A DNA stretch of 64,000 bases from Vitrella brassicaformis (lineage: Eukaryota; Sar; Vitrellaceae): the NCBI GenBank assembly GCA_001179505.1, contig CDMY01000316.1, positions 39,737 through 103,736 on the forward strand. The letters are read 5' to 3'. Numbering within the stretch: the stretch's first letter is position 1; each line of letters begins with the position of its first letter. The position numbers and the translations under genes are program-made. The notes below the pieces were generated by a model. It saw only the letters and a program-made list of their open reading frames with translations, made no database searches and had not been told where the DNA came from. Of the stretch, positions 45,679 to 57,368 are shown one piece after another.

Positions 45679-45985
45679 CCCTCCCGGTGCCTCTCTCCTT
45701 CCCGTCAGCTATCTCCTCAGCCCATCTTCAGAGCCGGCGAGGGGCCCACGTCCTCAGAGCTCTCCACATACATGAACGACGGCGACACCACAGGCGTGCT
45801 CGATGGCGACACCGACGACAGGCCGTGGGGCGGCGAGAGGCACCCCACACACGCCTTCAGCGCCGCCATGTCGGCCGCAGTGGGTGCGGACATCTCCTCA
45901 TGCTCGCTGCTGTCTGTCGTTTGGTCCTCACTGTGCGCCCTCGCCAGCGACAGGTCAGCAGGGGCCGACAGGCGCAGATGGGGGA
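43974..45985. repeat. Direct duplication, copy 2 (about 2.0 kb)
   Basis: Homologous to 41357-43348 in the same orientation, offset about 2.63 kb. The right end is the genuine last exon of the DRAM-like gene, which suggests copy 2 is at the original site and copy 1 is derived. The 625 bp between copies (43349-43973) is not repeated. Confidence 0.85.
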
Positions 45986-47254
45986 CAGTCTTGGCGTGAC
46001 TGCGGGGCATTGGGGGTGTGTGTCGAGTGGCGGGCGGGGCGTTTGGACACAGCAGGGCCTCCAGAGATGGTAGCAGGGGTTGTGTGGTGTCTGCGCGATA
46101 CATGATGGGGAAGACGGGCAGGATGAAGAGGGGGAACGAGATGGAAGCGCAGATCTCCGATACGGCGCTGGCGAAATACCAAGTCGTGCACAGGTCGGCG
46201 AAGGCGGTAAACTGGAAGCATATCGCTGCGGTCCAAAAGCATCCCTTCCGCAGCCAGATCGCCCAGTTCATGTCTCGAAGCATGACCTCGTCGAACACCA
46301 TCACGTTGGCCAACATATAGATGACTGTCGGCTCTGAACGGCAAGGCACATGAAGGAAGGGGAAAGCAAGTGATGCCGGCCGGCCACCAGTGTGTCTGTC
46401 TCAGGTGTGTGCAGAAATGTCTCGCCTCACCGAAGAAGATGAAAGCGAAGAAGTTGTGCCAGAAGATGCTCACACGCAACGGGACGGCGAGAGTTCCCAT
46501 CGCTCCCATGAAGGTCAGCCAGGACAGGATGCGCGTCACATCGACGTAGATGCCCGAACGCGCGTGTGTGGACGGGAGCGTCTGCTGGATGATGTCGGCG
46601 TAGAGCTGGACGAACCGCACCCAGCTGGTGGCGGAGAGGGAAAGCAAGAAGACGCCCACAAGCTGCTCCGCTGCACACACACAGAGACAGACCGACCGAC
46701 ATGCACGCGTGCACTGACAGATCTTCTCTGGTGTCCTCCCGTGGGTACGTTCGTGATTGATGCTGTGCGAGAGGTACAACTTGGGATACCTCAGCCTCCC
46801 TGCACATACACACACAGACGCAGTCAGAGAGTCGTCCTCCCTGGTGTGTGGACAGGTATCACACCACTGGCTCACCGTTCCAGAAAGATGTGATGTACGT
46901 GAGAACGAATGTGATGGGGAGAAGCACGGCGACGCCAGAGGATATGCAGACCCGCACAGGTAAGCGAGGCCGCCGGGAAGGCGTTCCCGGCCCCTGGTCC
47001 CTGTCCAAACGCCCCGCCCGTGGGTGACTGATGCGCCGTGTGAAAGACGCGTTCCTGTCCCCATGGAAGCCGCCGTGCGTGGACCAAGACTCGGGGGAGC
47101 TGTTGGTGGGAGGGAGGGACGCACCGGCGCGAGGGGATGAAGCAGGGGAGGCAGTCGTTGTACTTGGACCAGAAGAGACCTCCTCTCTCTCGGCGACACG
47201 CCTCCTCGCTCCCCAACAGGGAGATCTCCGGTGGGAGAGGTCATCAAAGATCAT
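45717..47254 (-). CDS. DRAM/Frag1/Sfk1-like multipass membrane protein
   Basis: Exon 1 (MIFDDLSHRRSPCWGARRR) has a polar cytosolic leader and the first membrane helix (ISSGVAVLLPITFVLTYI). It joins to YPKLYLSHSINHEPEQLVGV, then FLLSLSATSWVRFVQLYADI, ILSWLTFMGAMGTLAVPLRV, SIFWHNFFAFIFFGE, YMLANVMVFDEVM, GCFWTAAICFQFTAFADLCT and ICASISFPLFILPVFPIMY. This order (six helices, a luminal P-E loop, and a FWHN..FA..FF motif) fits the Frag1/DRAM/Sfk1 family, which acts in membrane lipid regulation and autophagy. The soluble C-terminus is Ser/Pro-rich and ends SPALKMG. Its last exon is duplicated at 43080-43348. Divergent from the phosphodiesterase gene. Confidence 0.55.
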
Positions 47255-47434
47255 TGTAGACGCTGAAATTCTGTTGCGATGTTATCGTGGTCGTCAGACT
47301 TTGGTGAAGCACCGCGTCATCTCTTCTCGGAGTTCTCCTCGAGCTCGCAACCCTGACCCCGCGGTCTTTTAGCGCCGCCCTAACTCTGTAACCCTTCTCC
47401 CCCCTTCTTTTATACCGTACTGCATGCCCGCACG
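47255..47434. promoter_or_regulatory. Divergent promoter between DRAM-like gene and phosphodiesterase
   Basis: A 180-bp interval contains AGCTCGCA at 47342-47349, 88 bp from one start and about 86 bp from the other. A TTTTATACC sequence lies near 47409. Function inferred from position and motif recurrence. Confidence 0.55.
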
Positions 47435-50400
47435 ATGCCGTATCGCGAGTACAGGCAGCGGTACAGACAGCAGCATAGCGAGCCATCGGGCTTCTCGAAG
47501 CTGAGGAAGAGAAGATCATCGGTTGCCCCGTCTGAGGCGGAGCTGGAGCGATGGGAGGTGAGTGGGCAGGGAGGGCATTGTCGATGGGGCCAGCTGTGTG
47601 CATTCATGTTCATTACTGTCGGTGCAGGCTGCCTACCTGACTTCGAGAGCCGCCCTCTCCCTTCAGCGGTTCCGCCATATCGTTGGTTTTTTTTTGCGTC
47701 GCATCTGTCGTCCACGCCTTGGCTTCTATGGTTTCGTTCTTCGGGTTTTTTGCTACGCCCATCCCAGTCATGTACTGTTCCCCCCCAGGCGCAGGCGCTG
47801 TCGGAGACAATTTCCACACCAGACCCTCGGTATCCGCGCAGGCGCTGTCGGGATTGTTCCTCGACATACGAAACCCATCGCGGCTGGCCAACGGGGGCTT
47901 CTTCGCGGCCATGTATGTCCTGATTGTGGCCTTGGAGAAGCACTTCGTCGTCCGAAGCCGGGCCGCTCCTATGCTTTTGGCGGCGTTCAGCGAACTCTGG
48001 GTCATCCTCGTAAGCCATCTGATTGTACTAATTTGTGACCCTCCCCTGGCTGTGGTGTTGGTGCAGCTCTGCCTGGTGGACTCGCTTGAGGATGGGCATG
48101 CTTGACTGTCGCCTTTCCAGCTGTCAAGACTAGTATTGCTTTGTCCCGTATTGACGGCGTCGATTGGGCCTGGGCCATTCTACATGGTCTGCTTTTTGCT
48201 GTGGAACGTCTGTCTCATCGCGGGCCTTTCTTTCGGGGGGCTTATCACGTGTATCCTGCCGCAGAGGGAGGCGCCAGGGCCGCCCATAATCATAAGCATA
48301 CTGGGAGGGGCCGTGTCCGTATGGATCGCTTATTTGGACGAGTCGGCCAGCAGAGGCAGCTTCATGTACATGCCCGTTCCTGACGTGCCGTCCAACCACT
48401 CCAGCGAGGACGCTGCCAACGTTAAGACGGCCATCGAGCGGATGTCTGAGAGCCTCACCAGCCTCATGCGGCGATACCCTCGTAATCCTGAAGTCATCTC
48501 CGTGACGAGATATGCCCTGTCATGCCTCGATGAGAACCTCTACCAGCTGGACCTGACCGGCATCGAGTCGAGCTCTGATCCATTCACCGGAGACAAGAGC
48601 CCTAAAAGGCCTGATGGCGAGAGCGGCATGTTCGATTACCTTGTGAGCTTCAACCAGCCTCGTGCGCCCATGATGTCGAAACCCTCAACGTGAGCTCAGA
48701 GACAGATACCTGGATGACATGGCGACCTGCGTCTTTCTTCGTGTCTCAGGGGTGGGGATCGAAGTCTACTGGGTGTTGGGATGCAGACAAGTGTGCAGAT
48801 CGAGAAACTAATGGCCTCAGACGCCGTGATTGGCGTGTGGGGTCTGGATCTGTTCGGCCTCGACAAGGCGTCCAAGCACCACCCGCTGTCTACCATCGTC
48901 ATGGGAATCAACCAAAGGTGAAGCATGTATACATACATACATACATATACACGTCGATTTAATCTGAATACCGATGCTGCATGCAGGTGCGACATGACGG
49001 GCGTGCTTGGCCTCGATCGCCGCAAGTTCTATCGGTTTGTCACTCGCATTGAGTCACTCTACCGCGCAGACCCGCCATATCACAATGCCATTCACGCGGC
49101 CGACGTCACCAACTCACTATTTTTCTTCATGCAGGCAGCAAGTAAGCCGGAGACATATGTACAGCGACACGGACAGTGATTGAGATGGTCTCGAGTTGTG
49201 TATATCAGATTGGCTCGAGCTCATCCAGCCAGTGGAATTGTTCTGGCTGCAATCATCGCTGCCATGTGCCACGATGTGGGCCATCCTGGCACGAACAATG
49301 CGTACATGGTAACGACCTGACGACACAATCAAAGGAAACCCCTGTGACGCCTTTCAAGGGTCTGTGACTCCTCTTTAGGTGAGCAGCGTTAGTAGGCTGG
49401 CGCTCCGTTATAACGACCAATCGGTTCTGGAGCACTTCCACTCAGCACTCACGTTTGAGGTGCTCCAGTCTGCCGACACGAACCCACTCGACAAACTCAC
49501 CAAGGACGAGTTCAGAACGGCAAGGTAGCCATGCATACTTCATCTGACCAAGCAGTTCGACGTCCCCTGTGTGTCTCCGTCTTCCCTTTTTTTCCAAACT
49601 GATCATATGCGAGATTATTCTGGCGACTGACATGAAGAAACACTTCGAGTTTGTTGCCAAGTACAGAGCGCATTTCGCCAAGTACCTCACCAAGGATCCC
49701 CCGGCGATAGAGAGCGACAGCGACTCTGCATCAAGGTTGGGGCTGAAGTGGGGATCGACAAATGACCTGGCCTACGACTGGCCGTCGAGGCTGCTCATGT
49801 TCAAAATGCTCACGAAATGCGCCGACCTCGGACACGCCGGTAAACCTGCTGTCTCACTGATTTCTCCGGTCCTTGTGGTTGACAGGTGGGGCCAATTGTG
49901 TCTCAGGAAAGCCGCGAGAGCTGCATGAACAGTGGAGCGTGGCGATTGCCGAGGAGTTTTTCCGTCAGGGAGATCTGGAGAAAGTGGAGGGGCTTCCGGT
50001 CAGCCCCCTGTGCGATCGGGACGAGGTGGTGTTCGAGAAGAGTCAGAGCGAATTCATTCGCGTGATCTGCATCCCGTTGTTCTCTGCGCTGGCGGACGTT
50101 GTCAAGTGAGCCAGTGTTGACAGAGCGACGCAGGTACTTCATCGTGGTTGATCTTTCCTTGCAGGTGTCCTAGCATTGACAAGGCCTTGATGCAGCAGGC
50201 CAGACAGGTGAGACACGACTTGAGGACTCGAAAGAGACTCCAGCGCCATCACATGCGCTTTGCCTTGCGCTTTGGATGGGCAGAATCGATCTCACTGGCA
50301 GTGGCAGATCCTATGCCTGTCTGCTTCTGTTGACAAAGGACGATCCTCGATCTGCGGGGACAAAGAGAGAGACACCAGCACCAGGCGTTCGAAGAAAGGC

Positions 50401-51014
50401 ATGCCCCAGTCCCTTCCGGCCACCACATCAGGCAACAACAGCAACAATAACAGCCGGGAGAGCGTCATTTTGGAGCACATCCGCAAAAAAGCCCTCTTCC
50501 ATCAGGAGGCCAAGAGCGACGCGAATCGGTGGAGCTCCTCAGCCTTGAAACTGCCGGGATTTGAAGAAACGGACCTCTTGGCGAGCCAGGCCAATCCGCA
50601 AGGCAGATACTCATTGCGACGGAGTAGCTCATCTGACGGGTCGTCTCGTTCGTCATATGCTGAGGCGGGCGACCTGAGCCTGCTCCAGCAGTTCTTCAGG
50701 TCACTTCAGAACACACAGTCTCTCTGTTTCTCCACGCGTTCGTCTGTGCGTGCAGACGTCAATCCATCTCGCAAGAGGTGCCGTTTGGCATGGCAAAGAC
50801 AACCACAGCAGCGATGAGCTACAGGCACGACGGCGACCCTGAAGTGGCGGGCAAGGCAGAACAACAAAGGGACGCCGAGATAGAGATGATGAAGGATGCC
50901 CTGACGGCTTACACAAAATCCAGCACTCAGGAATCAGCTGACCAGGAGGCCAATCGAGCATCATCTGACCTTCGATCGAGGCGGCGAGCCGGCGACGTTC
51001 GCAAGGGGCAGTGA
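47435..51014 (+). CDS. Membrane-anchored 3',5'-cyclic-nucleotide phosphodiesterase
   Basis: The N-terminus (MPYREYRQRYRQQHSEP) leads to hydrophobic helices (HALASMVSFFGFFATPIPVM, GGFFAAMYVLIVALEKHF, FYMVCFLLWNVCLIAGLSF, IIISILGGAVSVWIAYL). After a linker comes the class I PDE catalytic domain: IGVWGLDLFGLDKAS, then PYHNAIHAADVTNSLFFFMQ, the metal site CHDVGHPGTNN, LATDMKKHFEFV, CADLGHAGKP, QGDLEKVEGLPVSPLCDRDE and KSQSEFIRVICIP, which includes the purine-binding Gln. All metal-binding His/Asp residues are present, so activity is expected; cAMP or cGMP preference cannot be read. The layout resembles apicomplexan membrane PDEs. The C-terminal tail is polar and Ser-rich and ends DVRKGQ. Oddity: at the T9 run 47687-47695 the frame shifts by one base between FRHI and the first helix. 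Confidence 0.85.
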
Positions 51015-51457
51015 TTGAGTGTATCAGTAGGCAGGCAAGGCACCTATAGCCTTTGTCCCTGGGCTTGGTTTGGTCATTCAAAGGGCATACTGGTTTTTGG
51101 GAGTGTCGTGTCTATTGTTCATGGACCGTCTTCTCTCGCCAGCCGTCTCTTGATAGAGAAAGGCAAGGCAATAGTCGAGAATGCCATGTTGCTCTTGACG
51201 TAAAGGGCATTGAACAGCATCTCTCGAGCGGGATCTCTGTTTGTTGGCTTCATTTTTATTTCTTAAGTTTCACACAAGTGCTTTCAATGGTATTGTGTCA
51301 GGACCCGACTCACTGTCCCACATAATGTGTGCATACCGTGTTCACATGAAGAAATCTATACAGTGTGCGGAGGAGACGAGAAAAAATCCACAAGACGCGA
51401 AACACACAACAAATAAACACACGTACTGAGTGCAGATGATTCCCTCTCTCGCCCTAC
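51015..51457. other. Convergent intergenic region, nothing recognised
   Basis: A 443-bp interval between stop codons of the phosphodiesterase gene (+) and the next gene (-). It is A/T-richer than its surroundings and includes AATAAA-like AAATAAAC near 51411. Confidence 0.5.
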
Positions 51458-54400
51458 TCAGACAGCTGGCTTTCGAGTTCCGATCGTCGTGGCCCGCCTG
51501 ACTGTCGGTCTTTCTACAGACAGCGCTCTTGTCTTCTCTTTCTGGGTGTCCACCTCCCCATTCCCTGCCGCCGAATCTGTCTCTTTAGGCGGCGAACCAA
51601 AGGTGACGCCACCACCTTTCGGCTTCTTCTGCCTGGGCGTCACAGCTCGTGGGGTGGGCGAATGGGAGCTATCGGGTGTGCTCTTCTGTGATCCAACTCG
51701 TTCCTGCTGCTTCGCGGAGGGCGACGAGAGAGCCTTGACCTTCGCCTTGTGCGCGTGGACGACGGTGTTTTTCCTTGTCGCTCCACCTCCTCTCTTGCCT
51801 AGAATGCCTCCGAAAGAAAGGGAAAGGAGAGCTTTCAGCGGAGGCTTGGCCTTGCCCATGACGATGGTTCCTCGTGGAGTTGTGGCGCCAGGGGTCCCTC
51901 CTGTCGCGGACAGCCGGGCTTCCTTCTGCGTCGGCTTGATGTATGCGCATCTCTTCAGAATCGCAGCGAGGCGGGATTTTGTCCGATGAGCAGCCTGACA
52001 GCAGAGACACAACAGAACCATCCAAGGGACTGGACTCTGTTGTCGATCAAGCCCTGGCGTACCAGTGGGAGCTTTCTTAGCACAAATTGCGTCCATTCAT
52101 ATGACGTTTGGGGCGGGGCGGCAGCTTGCATGTGCAGCTGCTGGCTTACAATGCTTCCCACTCTGGCCCCTCGGCGCCGGGATGAGTCGGGCTTCTGAAT
52201 ATCGATGGGCATGGGCAGAATCGCCTTGCGGGGCTCTTCCAGCGGAAAGCTCCAGATGTTGGTGCCCTCCAGCCTTGAGATGCCGTGGTGGCGACAGGCC
52301 AGCTCCTCGCGGCTAAGGTCGAAGAGGTTCTCCCACAAGTGACGCACCGCTGTGTCTGCAATGGCACATGTTGACGGTGATTATACAATCTTGGAATACG
52401 TGTGTCGTAAGTCTGCCTACTCTCTTGCTGCAAGGGTGCGATGGCTCTCTGAAGGTCCCGCTGTACCATCACGAAGACCTGCTGCTCCGTTTGGGTGGCC
52501 TGGCGCTCTAGCTTGAAGCTCGCCTGCCCTGCGCGAGACGGGGTGGCGGCAGTGGGGCTCATCCCGATCACCTGACGGCAAAGAGAACATCCAGTGGGTG
52601 AGTTGCCTCTGCCGGCCGTGTGGTGTGCGTTAAGTGGCCTACCGAGGCCCTGCGCGCCCTCGACCTGGCCGATTTGGCCTTGGCGGCCTTTGGGCTCGCT
52701 GTGAAAATGTCGCCGACTTTCTTGGCCGCGACGACCGATGGAGCCTCGCTCTTCTTTGATCTTGCAACGGTGGACGCGTCAGCCTCGGATGAGCCCTCTG
52801 AGCTTTCCTCCTCAACACGCATCGACACCTCTTTTATCATGTACTGGGAAAAAGGAAAAAAATCGCGTTGTCTCGCAAGTTGGCGTGTCCATCTCATATG
52901 GTGTGCTTTTACGTTTTGGAGTCGTTCCCATCTCTCTTGCGGGAAGTTGAGTGTATCGCTGCGTATCTTGCCGAGGAGGGACGAAAAGTACTCAGTCTCG
53001 GGTAGGAACAGCTGGCGGTACAAGCTGCGTGCATATCACACACACATCAGTTATATATGGTCGTCGCACATGGGGCGGAGGGGCAAGGCTGGGCCACCTT
53101 TCTTCCTGGTTGAGGTCTTGCAAGAGGATCAGCATGGGCAGCAGAGAGTACAGCACCTGGTCGTGTGGATCGCTGGAAGAGATTCGACACACACACGGCG
53201 TCTGAAACCAAGCTCCCGTGTGTATACGGGAGAAGACGTACTCTCTCTCCACGAGTATACGCAGGCTCGGTGGCATGGTGGTTTCGAAGTAGTGGATGAG
53301 GATGTTGACGAACTGCAGGCTGGTCTCGTCAAATGCACACTCCGCAACGCCCCATGTCTGCCACACCACACACACATGGCATGCACATGTGTCGCCCAGC
53401 CCCCAGCCTTGGGTTGGTCCGCGTACCTACCTCTTCCAAGTGCACCAGTGCAACTTGTATATTCTGGTTCTCGTCCAGCTGAGGCCGCAAGGACGCCTAA
53501 GAGGGAGGGACAGATGGAGAGAGACACATGTGGGGATATCCTTTGTTAAGCTCAGGTCACTCTCGGCCAATCGATGGCCGACTTACGGGGTTGTTGTGAT
53601 AGTCAATGAGCACGTCGATGAACGTGTGCAGGTCGGAAAGCAGGATGAAAGACAGGGGCTTCAGAGCTGACAGCCAGCCGGGCAACCAACGCACGGGGGT
53701 CGGCAGGGGCAGATGCGAGACATCGTGTCCCACCTACCTGGGAATGTCTCGATTGTGTTGTCTTTGCCCTCGCCATGAGGGTCCAAACGACGGGCTGTCG
53801 AAAGCTGCAGGCAGAATCAAGAAGCATAAGAAAACGATGGAAGAGACGCCATTCCAATCTCTTCTATGTCCCTGACAAGTCGCGGGTCGAATTGCGGCTG
53901 GTGGCCGCTCCCGAACTTGCCGATCCGACGCACTTGGGCCAGTCTATGCAGGAAGGATGCTTCCTGAAGAGGCCTGAAAAGGTCCACGTCGGCGACAGTG
54001 CTCTGCGCCTGAGCGGTCATCTCCAGCGCAGATGCTATCAACAGCCTCACTGGCTCCAGCGCACAGTCGAGGATCCGCCGCCTCTCCTCTGTTAAATATT
54101 TTTAGGAAAGGGTGTTTCTTATAATTTAGGAATTGATTGCAACGGTCTACCTGTGTAGACCTTGTCAAACCGTGAATAGCTCCGCATGAAGACACCTGTG
54201 TGGGAGACGAGTGTCTCCAGGAAGCGGCGCCAGACGGCCCGGGGCGGCGTGGTGGGAATGCTGTACATCTCTGCCAGCCACCTGCACACAGTGCCACGAA
54301 TGTGAGAATGAGAATACTATGCTATGCTATGCTATACTCATGCCCACCCGGGGATCTGCCGCAAAACTCTTCCGAAGTCATGTCTCACGCGCTGAGCGGC

Positions 54401-55694
54401 GTGCAGCACCTCCTCGTCGACGTCATATCGCTGCCCGTTGTACTCAAAGTAGTGTTCGGGATGAAGGCTTTTGCGCACCACCTCAGGCCGGATGAGCGAG
54501 GTCATTGTCGCCTCCTCTTGCTTCCTCCTCCCCGCCTGTGCTGCAGGCTCCATAAGAGAACCGAATATCGTGTGTCGTGGCTCTGGGGGAGGGACGAGCT
54601 CAGGCTTGCGATGTGTCCGTGGGCCCCCATCTTTTGACGTGAGCAGCTGAACGAAACCGGAAAGCTGCCGCAGGAAAGCTTCCAGGAATCTACAAGAACA
54701 AAAGTAAGTGAAGGCGTCCCTCCAACGGACAGCAGCACATGCCTCCCTGCCTTCTGTTGCTCACTTGGGGTTGTGTGCGAAAGTGGCAACGGTCTGCCCC
54801 TGTACCAGATCATGCAGACTGGCAACGGCATCCTTCACCGCATGATACAACGACGTATCCAGCAGGGGCGTCTGCAGCGTGCGCCGCGCCGTCCTCAGCC
54901 TCTCCCTGCCTTCGTCCATCTTCTCCTGCGCCGGCGAAGGCACCCTCGACCGCGCTTGCTTCGACTCACTGATCGGCTTTGGCACAGCCGTTCGCTGCCG
55001 CCTCTCGGTCCTAAGCTGGACGAGACGCGTCTCTGTCAGCACTTGTGACCTGTCGTCCCGGTATGCAGACCTGTCGGTGAGCACTCGTGGTGACGGCCGT
55101 AGGCGGGATGGAGGGGGGGATGGGAATGGAGAGTGCGAGTCGACGGTCTGTGAGGGCACGTCTGTGGTCAGGCTGGTCAGGCCCCTTCCCTCAGCTGTTC
55201 CGAGCCTCGTGCCCTTGACAGGCAGAGGTGGCAGTGGGGGTACGGCGCGGGTGTGGCGGAGCCGGAGTGTCCTCTCCAGAGTCTCACGAATGACCAGACG
55301 TCTCCTTGCGTGCTTGTTGCCTGCCAACGGAAAAGTGATCGTTTCATCATGAAATGGACTGTGTCAATCGATCAACTCTCAATCACGCGACAAACATCAT
55401 GAGAAGGCGTACCAAGTCGGTGGAGTGATTCCGACGACGAGGGCCGAGATGGCTGCTCGATGGGCGGCAGATGTGGTGGGGAGGGCAACGCATGAGGGGC
55501 GAATGGCTTGAAGTGATACACTTCCCGTTCTGCCTCCTTCTGCCCGACCGTGACGCCCTGCAATGCACGCGTTGCATCTGAACGAAGGCTGAGGGGCGGG
55601 AAGGAGAGCTTCGCGGACGCCCGGAGCGCATAACGACCTGATTGCCATCCATCATCAGGGCAAAATAAGCATGTGGACTGCTCGGCAGTTGCAT
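51458..55694 (-). CDS. Large unrecognised protein with helical repeats
   Basis: The ATG at 55694 gives MQLPSSPHAYFALMMDGNQ, spliced to GVTVGQKEAEREVYHFKPF. About 12 exons follow. Features in order: a basic Arg-rich region (NKHARRRLVIRETLERTL), a Pro/Ser linker, ISESKQARSRVPSPAQEKMD, helical segments (AVKDAVASLHDLVQGQTVAT, FLEAFLRQLSGFVQLL), EHYFEYNGQRYDVDEEVLHA, MYSIPTTPPRAVWRRFLETL, ILDCALEPVRLLIASALEMT, VDLFRPLQEASFLHRLAQVR, LQFVNILIHYFETTMPPSL, YSLLPMLILLQDLNQE, and KLERQATQTEQQVFVMVQRD. The C-terminal exon is basic and low-complexity, ending ATTIGTRKPAV. The leucine-rich helices could form an armadillo-like solenoid. I do not recognise the family, and no catalytic motif is visible. Confidence 0.6.
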
Positions 55695-56648
55695 CACGTG
55701 CTGTTGCTGCTAACGCGGTGAGCTTGGGAGGGGATTCGCTTCCGAAATGACCGATGGCGGCCGTGAAGAAGAGGCGTGGCTCCAGCTACTTGTAACCCGT
55801 TGCATGACTGTGCACAGCGCTCCGAAAGCCACGTCCAAAGCAAACGAAACGTGCAGGAAGGCATTCGCCAACGGGGGCGAAGTGAGAGGTCAGCCCCCGA
55901 GCTCATTGGGGCCGGCGTCTCTCGACAGGAGCTCCCCGCCGTTCGCGGCTGCCACGCCGTCTTCTGTGTGCTCGTTTCGGCTTTGTGCCGGTCCGCTGTT
56001 TCGGAGTGCCCGTCCTGCGCAATAGTCCGTATCTGTTTGTGTGTTGTCAGTGAACTATCGAGGCTTGGCGCCTGCCTGTCCGACGCCTCGCTAGGCGTCA
56101 CGAGATGCCAAGCCTCACCGACAGCGTGTCGGTTTATCGTGTCGAAAAGTGAGGCCGGATGCTTGCACCAACGAAGCACAAGGAAGCACGTTAACGATGA
56201 GTAGAGCTTTGGTTCTGCTATGTCTCGATACATTCAGGCTACAAGTGATGCTGTCAAAGGTGTGGATACAGCCATATGCACACATATGCGTGGTGACTTG
56301 ATGCCCCAATGAAGTCACTCGATTCTTGTCATCGGACGAAGAGGCGGGACGGCGTTGAATGGCTGAACAGGCAGCGACAAGTAGATGTGGATGTGTGTCG
56401 CGCCGCATCAATCGGTGGCAGGCTATTCAGGCTTGGCTCGGCGCTTCGCGCCTCACCTTCGCCCCACCTGTGGCAGGATCTGGCCGTCCGTGAGCATGTC
56501 TGTCTTGGTTGCAGCCGGCAAGGGCAGAGAAGGACGCGGCGCTCGCAAGTGGGCGATTGTTTCGGTATGAGTGGCTCGCACAGGATAAGACACGTGCCGA
56601 TACTCAAGATGAGATACACTTTTCGAACTGCCGTCCGCACTGCCAGGG
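55695..56648. other. Region between two - strand genes, no supported gene
   Basis: A - strand frame at 55694-56233 and + strand frames at 55747-56204 are open but domain-free and overlap each other. The first 60 bp upstream of the gene ending at 55694 include CGGTGAGCTTGG, a partial match to the shared promoter motif. Confidence 0.4.
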
Positions 56649-57368
56649 TCACACAGGACGACGGCATTCAGTCGTCTCTCCTCGCCGATGTGATTGGACA
56701 GACGGGAATGAACAGCCGGACCAGTAGGAGGCAATGCGAGGTGTCTTTCCTGGAGCAACACCCTCGCTCGACGATTGGAAGCAGCGAATCTGCTCCCATA
56801 GATATTCCGGGCTTCCTTGCCTGCACGCGTGACACACACACACACACACACACACACAAAGAGAGAGAGAGAGAGAGAGACAGAGAGTGAGACATGGCTG
56901 CAGCTGGAATCAACGATTGAAGCGTGCCGTTGGCACCTCGGATGAAGCCCGTGTAGCCGATAATGGCCCTCTCGGCGAGCGGCGCCGTCTCTTCGCTGCG
57001 GGCTTTTCCTGCTGGAGCCGTTTGTGTTCGTTCATACGTCACGTGTCGCGCCCCTTTGCCGACTGCTGCTGGGGGCTTTCCATGATGCACCCTGAGCTTA
57101 CACTCCACTCTGAAGACCCAACAAAGGGACGACTGAGTCTCGCCTCGCTCCTTTCTCGTCGCCAGCCTTGCCTGCGCATGTCATGATAGAGCCCTGGCTC
57201 CTGTGGGCAATGGAAGTGGAAGATGTCCCTGCCACGACAGCACACACACACTCAGGCTCATGTGTCGCAGAACGCTGCCTTTTGCAATGGGGCAGTCCCT
57301 GACCTTCCATGATTGCCGTCTCGTGGTTTCCGAAATACAGTGAAGAACTTGAGGTCACCGAACTTCAT
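56649..57368 (-). CDS. Possible ciliary microtubule inner protein-like (GYTGF motif) protein
   Basis: Exon 1 (57304-57368) encodes MKFGDLKFFTVFRKPRDGNH and joins in phase to DIFHFHCPQEPGLYHDMRRQ and LSRPFVGSSEWS. After a frame change near 57076-57108, the next stretch encodes VHHGKPPAAVGKGARHVTYE and ERAIIGYTGFIRGANGTLQS; a last exon encodes PEYLWEQIRCFQSSSEGVAP and ends ECRRPV. GYTGFxxG is the hallmark of the FAM166/CIMIP2 (DUF2475) family, which lines ciliary doublet microtubules, and zoosporic algae have flagella. Only one motif copy is seen, so the assignment is tentative. The frame change would be resolved by a very short intron (17 or 26 nt) or is a sequence error. Confidence 0.4.
56828..56886. 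repeat. (CA)n(GA)n compound microsatellite in intron
   Basis: CA units followed by GA units lie between the last two exons of the GYTGF-motif gene. Confidence 0.8.

Noticed and set aside
57304-57345. FGNHET in one frame, resembling the GNHE motif of metallophosphatases
   Set aside because: The adjacent frame (MKFGDLKFFTVFRKPRDGNH) splices in phase to the next exon, whereas the GNHE frame does not, and no other metallophosphatase motif is present.
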